A stretch of 64,000 bases of DNA from Bacteroidaceae bacterium (lineage in GTDB: Bacteria > Bacteroidota > Bacteroidia > Bacteroidales > Bacteroidaceae). A program made the position numbers and the translations under genes. Where the stretch lies: positions 21,755-85,754 of the forward strand of contig JAFZWM010000044.1 of the NCBI GenBank assembly GCA_017617315.1, in the 5' to 3' direction. Position 1 is the first letter of the stretch; each line of letters starts with the position of its first letter. Of the stretch, positions 45,081 through 53,825 are shown one piece after another. The notes below the pieces were generated by a model. It was not told the DNA's origin. It searched no databases and saw nothing but the letters and a program-made list of their open reading frames with translations.

Positions 45081-46271
45081 ATGAAACAGAATTCTTTATT
45101 GCGTCTGATGGCAATCGTGCTTGTTGTGACAATGAGCATGGGGCTAATATCGTGTAGCAATAATGACAAAACGGCAGGGCAGACCGATGTCTCAGCCATT
45201 GCCGATAAGGTATGGGATTTCAGTCAGACACATCCCGACGGTTTTACGCTCGACATTCGCACGATGACGGAACCGACAGAAGGCATCGCCGTCAGTTATG
45301 CCGCCACGCAGAACAGTCATTCGCGAAGCCAGCTCGACAAGGTTGTTGCTCATGCGTTGCAGAACGACGGATTTGTTGGAGGATGGTACAACAGTTCCGA
45401 CGGACTTTACTACTTCGACAGCACGCGTCTCTTTCCCGAGAATCAGCTCAAGGAAGCCATCGAGTTCGGAAAGAAAAACGGTCAGAATTCTGCATTTATC
45501 CTATCTTCTTTTACCGAAATTCCACTTGAGGGGAAAGTTGCAGAAATAGTTAGCCGTGGAATGTTGATTGTCGGCACAACGGGCGATTACCGTCCTCTGT
45601 CGTTTCGTGAGAACGATGGCAGTTATTGGGGATTCGGAATCGAGATGGCAGAAGAAATTGCCACGCAACTGGGCGTCGGAATAAAGTTCGTTCAAACATC
45701 GTGGCCAACCCTGACCGCCGATGTGCTGGCAGAACCGCAGCAATTCGACATGGCTATCGGCGGCATAACCATTACCGATGCGCGCAAGCAGCAGATGCTT
45801 ATGAGCGACGGCTATCTGGCAAACGGCAAGACTATTCTCTGCCGTACATCCGATGCCGATAGCTATCATTCGCTTGCCGACATCGACCGTCCGGAGGTGC
45901 GTGTCATGGTAAACCCCGGCGGATTGAACGAGAAGTTTGCCCGTGAGAATCTTACGCATGCAACCATCATCGTGCATCAGCAGAACGAGGAAATCCCGTC
46001 GCTCGTAGCAGGTGGCGAGGCCGACGTGATGATTACGGAAATAACCGAAGCCCCGTGGTATGTAAACAATGACTCTCGACTTGCTGCACCATTATTGTCG
46101 CAGCCATTCACTCATGGCGAAATAGGAGTGCTTATGCGTCGTGGACAGGACGATCTTCTCGCCTTCGTCAACGCCATCATCGCCAGAATGAAATCCGACG
46201 GCTCGCTTCGTCGTTTGCACGAAAAATATGGACTCGTATATTCCTTTACCCGCAGAAGCAGTTTCCTGTAA
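45081..46271 (+). CDS. lipoprotein with cyclohexadienyl-dehydratase-like substrate-binding domain
   Basis: 396 residues from the ATG at 45081 (lipoprotein signal to SC, ~Cys25). A ~95-residue N-terminal domain found in Bacteroidales (FTLDIRTMTEPTEGIAVSYA, DGFVGGWYNSSDGLYYFDST) precedes an SBP_bac_3 fold. The latter aligns by eye with periplasmic PheC-type cyclohexadienyl dehydratase (GTTGDYRPLSFRENDG, MAIGGITITDARKQQ, VMVNPGGLNEKFARENLTHA, GEADVMITEITEA). It could therefore make phenylpyruvate or phenylalanine from prephenate or arogenate outside the cytoplasm, or be a solute-binding receptor. No transporter genes are adjacent. Confidence 0.7.
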   Translation: MKQNSLLRLMAIVLVVTMSMGLISCSNNDKTAGQTDVSAIADKVWDFSQTHPDGFTLDIRTMTEPTEGIAVSYAATQNSHSRSQLDKVVAHALQNDGFVGGWYNSSDGLYYFDSTRLFPENQLKEAIEFGKKNGQNSAFILSSFTEIPLEGKVAEIVSRGMLIVGTTGDYRPLSFRENDGSYWGFGIEMAEEIATQLGVGIKFVQTSWPTLTADVLAEPQQFDMAIGGITITDARKQQMLMSDGYLANGKTILCRTSDADSYHSLADIDRPEVRVMVNPGGLNEKFARENLTHATIIVHQQNEEIPSLVAGGEADVMITEITEAPWYVNNDSRLAAPLLSQPFTHGEIGVLMRRGQDDLLAFVNAIIARMKSDGSLRRLHEKYGLVYSFTRRSSFL

Positions 46272-46352
46272 ATTATATTCGTGAGCGGAGTTTGGTGCAC
46301 GATATCATAAAAATGTTATATATTTGCGTTTGTTGCTTTTAATAAAATAGTC

Positions 46353-47297
46353 ATGAGCATAGATTTGTCTTTGGTAATTCCCAATAAGTGCCGCTCTCTT
46401 CGTGATAAGAAAGACGCGAGAAAATGTTTTGATGATACGATAGAAGGTATTGTTAATTATTTTCACGGGCGTAAACAGTTTATAACGGACATAAAAATTT
46501 ATGAGGATGAAAGCGAATTTGGCAATATTGAATATAGCTTTGATATTCTGTTGCTCAATATTACGGCAAATATGTACTCTGGCTTTTGGGATATATGGCC
46601 TGTTGCAAGGTATAGTCAATATTTTTTTCCTTGTGATACGGATATGTTTGGAAAGCCAAGAATTTGGCCGAGAGAAGTGTGCTTCAATACTCTATTGGCT
46701 TTTGGACAAAATGAAGGGTGGATTTGTGATGAATACCATAGTTGGAATAGCCTGCTGGATGAAGAGAAAACGACGTTTGAAGACTGGAAGTCTTATGGTG
46801 AAACGGCAGAGGATAGCAAGATTTATGAATTTAATGTAATGGATTTTGCGGACGTTGACCCTTTGGAAAATAGATGGCCAGAGTATAAGAAAAAGTATCA
46901 CGATGATTTTAAAGAATGTCATGCCGTCTTGGATGCAGTAAAAAAACGGTTTCCTCAATATGATATCTTGGCAATAGGAGAACCGTTTTGGAACACTGTC
47001 GTAGCGGTAAAAGATGACGGGATGTTTTTATTGCATATTGAAACAGGTGAAAGTTTTACGAACTATCCTATAGATAATTGTAGAACAGATTTCAATGGCG
47101 CTGGTATTCAGATATTCCGAGGTGAGGAGAGTGCATTCTTTAATCGTACAGGTGAACAACTTACAGATTTTCGTGTAGGAGATTTTTCGTGGAAATGGGA
47201 CAATGAGGGAGGACTTACTGGCGCGTTTAAACAGATTGTGATAGACGAGGCAACGGGAAAGAAATTCTTTACTGATGGTACGCCATACGATAAATAG
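46353..47297 (+). CDS. hypothetical cytoplasmic protein
   Basis: 314 residues, no signal or membrane segment. The N-terminal half (CFDDTIEGIVNYFHGRKQFI, FPCDTDMFGKPRIWPREVCF) and a C-terminal beta-rich half (YDILAIGEPFWNTVVAVKDD, then MFLLHIETGESFTNYP) are visible but no family is recognised. The high Asp/Trp/Phe content and AT-rich codon use resemble immunity-type or accessory proteins, which is only an impression. It is followed by a strong terminator and a MITE-like element. Confidence 0.6.
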   Translation: MSIDLSLVIPNKCRSLRDKKDARKCFDDTIEGIVNYFHGRKQFITDIKIYEDESEFGNIEYSFDILLLNITANMYSGFWDIWPVARYSQYFFPCDTDMFGKPRIWPREVCFNTLLAFGQNEGWICDEYHSWNSLLDEEKTTFEDWKSYGETAEDSKIYEFNVMDFADVDPLENRWPEYKKKYHDDFKECHAVLDAVKKRFPQYDILAIGEPFWNTVVAVKDDGMFLLHIETGESFTNYPIDNCRTDFNGAGIQIFRGEESAFFNRTGEQLTDFRVGDFSWKWDNEGGLTGAFKQIVIDEATGKKFFTDGTPYDK

Positions 47298-47320
47298 TTC
47301 ATTTACATAAGATAAGTGTA

Positions 47321-47360
47321 AAAAACGACCGCATCTGTTTTAGATGCGGTCGTTTTTTTA
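47321..47360 (+). terminator. strong terminator
   Basis: AAAAACGACCGCATC (47321-47335) and GATGCGGTCGTTTTT (47343-47357) form a perfect 15-bp stem with a T run. Confidence 0.85.
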
Positions 47361-47412
47361 TGCCTTTTCCGAAAGATGCGGTAAAATGCCAACTCTCACC
47401 GTTGGTAAACGC

Positions 47413-47573
47413 TTTAACCCAAAACGGTCATTAGAAAAAATAAGTAGCAAAATGTAAGTTGGTTTAATATTCAGAGTCAATCATTAGCACTTTTCGCTTA
47501 TATTTTCATAGGCTCCGAATACTTATCTGAACATTATGTAAGGCAAAATTTCTAATGACCGATTTGGGTTTAA
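47413..47573. mobile_element. MITE-like element with 25-bp terminal inverted repeats
   Basis: A 161-bp non-coding segment begins TTTAACCCAAAACGGTCATT (47413, repeat to 47437) and ends with the inverted counterpart (47549-47573), matching at 23 of 25 positions. No target duplication was found. The ends look like those of a transposon, but no transposase is inside, so it would be moved in trans. Confidence 0.6.
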
Positions 47574-47698
47574 CTGCAACAGATTTGTCAAAATAGGGAA
47601 ATCCCGATTTGCAATTAGGAAAAATCTCCTTTTATGAGAATATAATTGTATTATCTTTGCAATGTGAATAGAAATACAACATTAAAAAACGAAATACA
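47574..47698. other. upstream region of the low-complexity exported protein
   Basis: AT-rich; TTATCTTTG near 47651-47659 could be the -7 element. Nothing else is seen. Confidence 0.35.
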
Positions 47699-48763
47699 AT
47701 GAAACGAAATGTATTATTTTTGCTTCTGGCAATGACAGTTTCTGCATCGTCTCTGGCACAGAATACTGACGATGACATGTACTTCATCCCTTCAAAGAAG
47801 ACGGCTAAGCCTGCGGTGCAGCAGACTCCACAGTCTATCGAAGAGGCGGCTATGGGTAACGGAGTCGGACAGTTCGACGAATACACTCGTAGGGGCACTT
47901 ATATCGGCAGCGATCAGGCGTTCAACGACACGTTGAGCTACGAAAACATGCCTCAGCCTAATTTCGAGACCGACAGCTGCTGGGTTAACGGATTCCACGG
48001 CACGGCAGACGACTACGAGTATGCACGCGAGATAATACGATACCGAAATCCGAGATATGCAATTCCTTACGGAACGCAGTTGTATTTTGATATCCTGACA
48101 TTTGCCGACCCTTGGCTCTGGAATATCTACGACGACGGATTCTACTTGTATTGCTTCCCTACATTCACCAACCGCTGGTGGTGGGATTGGCGTTACAACC
48201 ACTGGGGATTGTGGCGTAGCAACTACTACTACAGCTATTGGGGATGGCATCGCCACCGCTATTATGCAAACCCTTGGCGCGGCGGATATTACAGATTGCC
48301 TTGGCATCACGGAAGAGGCGTTGCACGTCACTACGTTCCTGTAAGACATGGCGGCAGAAGAATGGTTGTTCCGCATCACGGTGCGCCTTATGCTCCAACT
48401 CGCGGAGGTGCTGTTGGCGGCGGTCCGAGAAGAGGTTCGCAGGTTATGGGCTTCGGCAGAGGACGCACGGTTGAGCGTGGTGCTACACGCGAGAGCGTTA
48501 GCGGAATGTCTCGCTCAAGCAGCAACTCTTCTTACTCACGTTCGGGTTCAAACCGCATGAGCAACGACGGCTACAACCGTTCAAGCAGCTCTCGAAGCTA
48601 TTCGGGTAGCAGCAGCCGTTCAAGCAGCAGCTATTCAAGTCCGAGTCGCTCAAGCAGCAGTTACTCAAGCCCAAGCCGTTCGTCAGGCTCAAGCTCAGGT
48701 CGCTCTGGCGGCGGATTCGGTGGCGGACGTTCGGGTGGCGGTCATGGTGGCGGTCGCAGATAA
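47699..48763 (+). CDS. exported low-complexity protein (Trp/Tyr-rich core, Ser/Arg/Gly-rich tail)
   Basis: 354 residues with a signal peptide (to SLAQN). The central part (~120-215) is extremely rich in Trp, Tyr and His (FTNRWWWDWRYNHWGLWRSN, YSYWGWHRHRYYANP). The C-terminal 110 residues are Ser/Arg/Gly repeats ending in GGGRSGGGHGGGRR. No enzyme motif is seen. It precedes the outer-membrane porin gene by 41 bp on the same strand and may be a matrix-like envelope component. Confidence 0.7.
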   Translation: MKRNVLFLLLAMTVSASSLAQNTDDDMYFIPSKKTAKPAVQQTPQSIEEAAMGNGVGQFDEYTRRGTYIGSDQAFNDTLSYENMPQPNFETDSCWVNGFHGTADDYEYAREIIRYRNPRYAIPYGTQLYFDILTFADPWLWNIYDDGFYLYCFPTFTNRWWWDWRYNHWGLWRSNYYYSYWGWHRHRYYANPWRGGYYRLPWHHGRGVARHYVPVRHGGRRMVVPHHGAPYAPTRGGAVGGGPRRGSQVMGFGRGRTVERGATRESVSGMSRSSSNSSYSRSGSNRMSNDGYNRSSSSRSYSGSSSRSSSSYSSPSRSSSSYSSPSRSSGSSSGRSGGGFGGGRSGGGHGGGRR

Positions 48764-48804
48764 TCTTCTCTCCATAAAACCTTAAACAGTAAATATCATT
48801 CAAG

Positions 48805-50310
48805 ATGAAACGAAATTTAAGATACATGGCAGTTTTGGCAGCAATGGTTGCTGCCAATGCCAACGCACAGGATGCTTACAATCTGACATCACTCACAAGC
48901 TCAGACCTTAACGGTACAGCCCGATATGTGGGCATGGGCGGCGCTATGAACGCCCTTGGTGCCGACATTTCGACAATGCAGTCAAATCCGGCAGGTATAG
49001 GACTTTATCGCAAGGGCGACTGCGCCTTCAGCCTTAGCAACAATACGGGCGACGAAAGCCGTAAGTTCCTGAACAAAGGCGAGAACTTCGTATCGTTCGA
49101 CCAGTTGGGCGTTGTGTTCAGCTTCGAGGTAGGCGATTCACCCGAGTATTTCAACATTGGTTTCAACTATCACAAGGACAAGGCCTATCACAATGTGTTC
49201 TTCGATGCCCGGTCACTCGGCCCAGGTTTGTCGCAGACTTATCAGATGGAAGAACTCTATCGTAGTCCGGGACGTGTGAGCGACATGGCTGAACTTGGTT
49301 TTCAGAGCGGGCTTCTTGCAAAGGACGAAAACGGCAACGGCAACTATATTGGTATAGGTGCATCGGAATACGGCTTTAAGAAGTACGAGAGAGGAAACAG
49401 AAGCCAGTTTGATTTCTCGTTGGCACTTAATGTCGAGAACCAGTTCTATTTCGGAGCTGCGGTTGGTTGCTCGTTCCTTTCGCACGAGATTGCATCGCTT
49501 TATAGCGAGGAGAATGCGGATAACGGATACGACCTCTCTAACTATCTGAAGACAACCGGTACGGCTGTAGATTTCAAGATTGGAGCGATAATCCGTCCGA
49601 TAGAAGATAATCCGTTCCGCTTTGGTATCTCAATCTCAACTCCAACGGCATATTACATGAAGGTGGACAACGGCTTTGCCTCTATTGATGTTGACAAGAA
49701 TATTGAAGGCTATCATCCGTATGAAATGGGTGCATTCATTAACGACTATCGTATTGAGACACCTTGGAAGTTTGGTCTGAGCGCGGCTACAACCGTTGGA
49801 ACTCAGTTTGCCATCGATGCCGAATATGAGTATCAGGATTGGAGTTCGTTGAAGTACAAGTACGACGATGATGTTGAGGATGCCGTTGTTACTGGTCTGA
49901 ACTCAGAGATGCTGAAGGGCGTTTCTACATTCAAGGTTGGTGCAGAGTATAAGGTTACGCCAAAACTCAGCCTTCGTGCAGGCTACAACTACGTTTCGCC
50001 AATGTTCCACGAGAATTCGTACCGCAACCTCGACCCTGATAACAGCCGATATGCAGCATCTGGTTCTGACGCAATTTATACTCTTACATCTACCGATTAC
50101 AGCAATCTGTACGGCATTAACAGATATACTTGCGGTATAGGATTCAGATTTACAAAGGCATATCTCGACTTGGCATATCAGCACTCAAGTCAGAAAGGCG
50201 AGTTCTACGCGTTCGACGACTATCAGTCATACGCAAACCGCAAGCTGATTCCTACAAGCTTTACAAACAAGCGCAATCAGGTTCTGCTTACTTTGGGATA
50301 TAAGTTCTGA
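48805..50310 (+). CDS. outer-membrane OmpP1/FadL-like transport protein
   Basis: 501 residues with a signal peptide (to ANANAQ). The start of the mature protein (SDLNGTARYVGMGGAMNALG, then STMQSNPAGIG) is the typical hatch and first-strand region of the FadL/OmpP1 superfamily in Bacteroidetes. The remainder alternates amphipathic strands ending in QVLLTLGYKF with a terminal Phe, as for outer-membrane barrels. It probably carries hydrophobic solutes across the outer membrane. The upstream exported gene lies 41 bp away on the same strand. Confidence 0.8.
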   Translation: MKRNLRYMAVLAAMVAANANAQDAYNLTSLTSSDLNGTARYVGMGGAMNALGADISTMQSNPAGIGLYRKGDCAFSLSNNTGDESRKFLNKGENFVSFDQLGVVFSFEVGDSPEYFNIGFNYHKDKAYHNVFFDARSLGPGLSQTYQMEELYRSPGRVSDMAELGFQSGLLAKDENGNGNYIGIGASEYGFKKYERGNRSQFDFSLALNVENQFYFGAAVGCSFLSHEIASLYSEENADNGYDLSNYLKTTGTAVDFKIGAIIRPIEDNPFRFGISISTPTAYYMKVDNGFASIDVDKNIEGYHPYEMGAFINDYRIETPWKFGLSAATTVGTQFAIDAEYEYQDWSSLKYKYDDDVEDAVVTGLNSEMLKGVSTFKVGAEYKVTPKLSLRAGYNYVSPMFHENSYRNLDPDNSRYAASGSDAIYTLTSTDYSNLYGINRYTCGIGFRFTKAYLDLAYQHSSQKGEFYAFDDYQSYANRKLIPTSFTNKRNQVLLTLGYKF

Positions 50311-50340
50311 TAGAAAAAAGATAAATAAAGAAAAAAAAAT

Positions 50341-50373
50341 AAAAGGAGGGCACTTCGCAGTGGCCTCCTTTTT
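50341..50373 (+). terminator. terminator after the FadL-like gene
   Basis: AAAAGGAGGGCAC pairs with GTGGCCTCCTTTT with one mismatch, followed by T. Confidence 0.75.
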
Positions 50374-50626
50374 AATCTTCTAGGTAAAAAGATTGTTTTC
50401 AGGATAACGATTGCAAAGATATGTATCTTTTTTGTGTTTTACAAAAAAAAAAGTATGTCATTCAACACGTTTTGAACGAAAAATGCGTAATATAGGACAC
50501 TCTAAATGTTAAAAAAACTAAAATGACGTATTTTTCAAAGTTTTCTCGGAAAAATACAAAGAATGTGATTTGTTTTTTTTACCTTTGCGAAGTTGAAATT
50601 ATCAAGTAAAAAAACTATTAATTGAC
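50374..50626 (+). promoter_or_regulatory. glmS upstream region with -7 element
   Basis: TACCTTTG at 50580-50587 fits the -7 consensus, 40 bp before the ATG. No glmS ribozyme core could be recognised in this ~250 bp; no other feature is seen. Confidence 0.45.
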
Positions 50627-52477
50627 ATGTGTGGCATAGTTGGGTATATTGGAAAGCGAAAAGCTTATCCGATACTGATAAATGGATTAAAGAGATTAGA
50701 GTACCGCGGCTATGATAGTTCAGGCGTTGCACTTATTTCTAATACTAAAAAATTAAATGTTTATAAGGCTAAGGGCAAAGTAGCTGTGCTCGAGGCTGAG
50801 ACTGCCGACAAGGACATTAGTGGAACCATTGGTATTGCTCACACCAGATGGGCAACACACGGCGTTCCTTCTGTCGTGAATGCGCATCCGCATAAGTCTC
50901 AGTCGGGCAACATCGCAGTGGTTCACAACGGTATTATCGAGAACTATGCAGAGCTAAAGGCCGACCTTATTGAAAAAGGCTTTAAATTCGTGAGCGAGAC
51001 AGACACGGAAGTCGTTGCTCAGTTGATTGAATATCTTAAAAAGTCAAACAACTGCACTCTTGGCGAGGCTGTCCGTGTTGCAATGCGTATCGTAATTGGC
51101 GCGTATGCAATCTGTGTTGTTGAGGAGAACGACCCCGACACGATTATCGTGGCTCGCCAGAGTAGTCCGCTTGTAATAGGTATAGGCGAGAACAATACTG
51201 AATTCTTTATTGCGTCAGATGCTTCTCCTATTGCCGAGTACACTACAAATATGGTTTACCTTAACGACGGCGAGGTGGCTACGCTTCACCGCAACAAGGA
51301 AATAAAAGTCGTAGACTTGGACAACTATGTTATCTCGCCTGAGATTAAGAAGGTTGAGCTTAACATGGGGCAGCTTGAAAAGGGTGGCTATCCTCATTTC
51401 ATGCTGAAGGAAATTTACGATCAGCCTGCTTGCTTGAGCGATTGTATGCGAGGCAGACTTCTGCTTGACGAGATGCGCATAAAACTCTCGGCTGTAGAGT
51501 TGCACGAAGAAAGACTCAAGAATGCCGATAAGATTATAATCGTGGCTTGCGGAACAAGCTGGCATGCTGCTCTTATTGGAAAACAGTTGCTCGAGGAATT
51601 GTGCGATGTGCCTGTGATGGTTGAATATGCGTCTGAGTTCCGCTACGGCAATCCTGTTATTAACAACAGGGATGTTGTGATTGCAATATCACAGAGTGGC
51701 GAGACTGCCGATACGCTTGCAGCCATCGAATTGGCAAAGAAGAAGGGTGCGCTGATTTTTGGTATTGTGAATGCCGTAGGCTCATCTATTGCGCGTACAA
51801 CCGATGCTGGTACATACATTCATGTAGGTCCGGAGATTGGTGTGGCTTCAACAAAGGCTTTCACCGGTCAGGTAACGGTGCTGATTCTCATTGCCTTGGC
51901 TCTTGGAAAGGCAAAGAATACAATTTCAGAAAGCGATTATGATGAGACGATAAAGGAACTTGCCAAAATTCCTGCAAAGATGCAGATAATGCTGAAGCAG
52001 AACGAAAAGATTGAACAGTTCTCAAAAGTGTTTACATACGCCAAGAACTTCTTGTACCTGGGACGCGGATACAATTATCCGGTGGCTCTTGAGGGTGCGC
52101 TGAAGTTGAAGGAAATCTCGTATATCCATGCCGAGGGCTATCCGGCTGCCGAGATGAAGCACGGTCCTATCGCCCTTGTAGATGCCGAGATGCCTGTTGT
52201 TGTAATTGCAACTCACGATAATCTGTACGAGAAGATTGTCAGCAACATTCAGGAGGTGAAGGCGCGTAACGGTCGAATCATCGCTATCGTAAACGAGGGC
52301 GACGAGGTTGTAAGCAAGATTGCCGACATCTGCATCGAAGTGCCTCAGACTCTCAGCAGACTTGCTCCGCTGCTTGCTGTAATTCCATTGCAGTTGCTGG
52401 CTTATCATGTGGCAGTTCAGAAAGGATTGAACGTTGACCAGCCTCGTAACTTGGCAAAGTCGGTAACGGTAGAGTAG
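50627..52477 (+). CDS. glmS: glutamine--fructose-6-phosphate aminotransferase (isomerizing)
   Basis: 616 residues. The N-terminal class-II amidotransferase domain begins MCGIVGYIG with nucleophile Cys2 after Met removal, and includes RYDSSG-like RGYDSSGVAL, HTRWATHG and VVHNGIIENY. Two SIS sugar-isomerase domains follow (ACGTSWHAA and AISQSGETADT; LGRGYNYPVALEGALKLKE), ending PRNLAKSVTVE. It makes glucosamine-6-phosphate for peptidoglycan and lipopolysaccharide in the cytoplasm. The gene stands alone between two terminators. Confidence 0.96.
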   Translation: MCGIVGYIGKRKAYPILINGLKRLEYRGYDSSGVALISNTKKLNVYKAKGKVAVLEAETADKDISGTIGIAHTRWATHGVPSVVNAHPHKSQSGNIAVVHNGIIENYAELKADLIEKGFKFVSETDTEVVAQLIEYLKKSNNCTLGEAVRVAMRIVIGAYAICVVEENDPDTIIVARQSSPLVIGIGENNTEFFIASDASPIAEYTTNMVYLNDGEVATLHRNKEIKVVDLDNYVISPEIKKVELNMGQLEKGGYPHFMLKEIYDQPACLSDCMRGRLLLDEMRIKLSAVELHEERLKNADKIIIVACGTSWHAALIGKQLLEELCDVPVMVEYASEFRYGNPVINNRDVVIAISQSGETADTLAAIELAKKKGALIFGIVNAVGSSIARTTDAGTYIHVGPEIGVASTKAFTGQVTVLILIALALGKAKNTISESDYDETIKELAKIPAKMQIMLKQNEKIEQFSKVFTYAKNFLYLGRGYNYPVALEGALKLKEISYIHAEGYPAAEMKHGPIALVDAEMPVVVIATHDNLYEKIVSNIQEVKARNGRIIAIVNEGDEVVSKIADICIEVPQTLSRLAPLLAVIPLQLLAYHVAVQKGLNVDQPRNLAKSVTVE

Positions 52478-52497
52478 AATTTGATTTTGATAAATAT

Positions 52498-52538
52498 AAA
52501 AAGAAGCCTTCGGATTGAACTTCGAAGGCTTCTTTTTT
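52498..52538. terminator. bidirectional terminator between glmS and the efflux operon
   Basis: AAAAAGAAGCCTTCG (52498-52512) and CGAAGGCTTCTTTTT (52523-52537) form a perfect 15-bp stem with A and T runs; it serves both convergent units. Confidence 0.85.
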
Positions 52539-52544
52539 TATGCT

Positions 52545-53825
52545 CTATCTTCCTGTGCTCTGGAGATATTCCGTCTTTTTGATTTCGTATTGAGTTACGT
52601 TCTCTACAAAACGGTCCTTGCATTGCTGGAACATCGTCTGCGCTTCGAGAAGGTCGCTCATCGTGCATGTTCCGGCTTTGTAATAGTCAGTCTGAAGGCG
52701 CAGGTTTTCCTTGCTCTGGACTATGCTGTTCTGCGATATTTCAATCTGTTTGTAGGCCTCGTTTAGCGAGTTCCACCTGTTTCGGATGTTAATCGTGAGC
52801 AGTTCGCCATTGTCTTTCAGCTCGTTTTCTGCATTCTGAATCTCGATTTTCTGCCTTTTCATGCTGTGCGAGCCGCCAATCCAGTTGCTTATAGGGATGC
52901 TTACGGTTGCAACTCCTATAAGATTGTTCTGGCTTTTGTCCATCAGGTTGTTGTAGCTGTACATTCCGCCTATCGAAACGGTTGGCAGATTCTTTCCGAC
53001 GGTCATTTTGTATTGCAGCTTCTGTGCCTTTACGTTTTGCTGAAGCAGTTGATATTCGTTTGTCTGCGTGAGCGCATCTTGCGGCGATGCGTATAGTGCT
53101 GACGGCGATTGCGGCATCTGTTCGCCTATTGTGCAGGCCACATCGATGCTGTCGATGCCCAGTCCCATGCTTTGCGACAGAAGGTTTCGGCATATAGCGA
53201 TGTTGTTCTCTACGGTCAGTCGTGCGCTCTTTATCTCGTTGCGCTTGAGGCTAACTTGCAGAAGATCGTTGCGGTTGGCAATTCCAGCCTTGACGGCGAT
53301 ATCCACGTCCTTTTCGATGCTTTCTAGCTGGTTGTCTATGATGTCAAGCGTGTTGAGCTTCTCTTTCAGCATCACGATGTTCCAGAAATATTGGGTGGTA
53401 GAGAGGCGCACCTCGTTTGCCGAGATGTTCTGCTTAAGGGTGCTTGCCTCGATGCCGATTCGGGCCAGTTTGTTGCCCGTCGTAATCTGTCCGCCGGTGT
53501 AGAGTGGCAGCATTGCCGACACGCTGCCTATTATTCCGTCGTCTATCATTTCCATTGTCTGCGGAATGCCGAGTGGGGCGAGATTCATCTGCACCAGACC
53601 TTTGTCGGAAACAAATCCGGCAGCCGTCGCGCTGACTTGCGGAATGTAGTTGGCAAAGGCTTCTTTCTTCTGCTCGCGAGCAGAAGAAATCTCGTTTTCA
53701 GCCTTCTTCATCTTTATGTTGTTTTGCAGAGCCATGCCAATGCACTCTTCGAGTGAGTATTGCTTCTGTGCCGCCATTGGAGCACAGAGGGCTGCTGCCA
53801 TTGCGAATAAAATTATTTTGCGCAT
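52545..53825 (-). CDS. TolC-family outer-membrane efflux protein
   Basis: 426 residues with a signal peptide (MRKIILFAMAAALCAPMAAQ). The first helix reads YSLEECIGMALQNNIKMKKA, the hallmark of TolC/OEP proteins, and the long coiled-coil helices repeat in the second half (TLDIIDNQLESIEKDVDIAV). It forms the outer-membrane channel of the tripartite pump. It is the last gene of the operon, and its start overlaps the RND gene end by 13 bp. Confidence 0.9.
   Translation of the reverse strand: MRKIILFAMAAALCAPMAAQKQYSLEECIGMALQNNIKMKKAENEISSAREQKKEAFANYIPQVSATAAGFVSDKGLVQMNLAPLGIPQTMEMIDDGIIGSVSAMLPLYTGGQITTGNKLARIGIEASTLKQNISANEVRLSTTQYFWNIVMLKEKLNTLDIIDNQLESIEKDVDIAVKAGIANRNDLLQVSLKRNEIKSARLTVENNIAICRNLLSQSMGLGIDSIDVACTIGEQMPQSPSALYASPQDALTQTNEYQLLQQNVKAQKLQYKMTVGKNLPTVSIGGMYSYNNLMDKSQNNLIGVATVSIPISNWIGGSHSMKRQKIEIQNAENELKDNGELLTINIRNRWNSLNEAYKQIEISQNSIVQSKENLRLQTDYYKAGTCTMSDLLEAQTMFQQCKDRFVENVTQYEIKKTEYLQSTGR

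Noticed and set aside
50374..50626. glmS ribozyme upstream of glmS
   Set aside because: No conserved ribozyme core could be recognised, and this control is typical of Firmicutes rather than Bacteroidetes.
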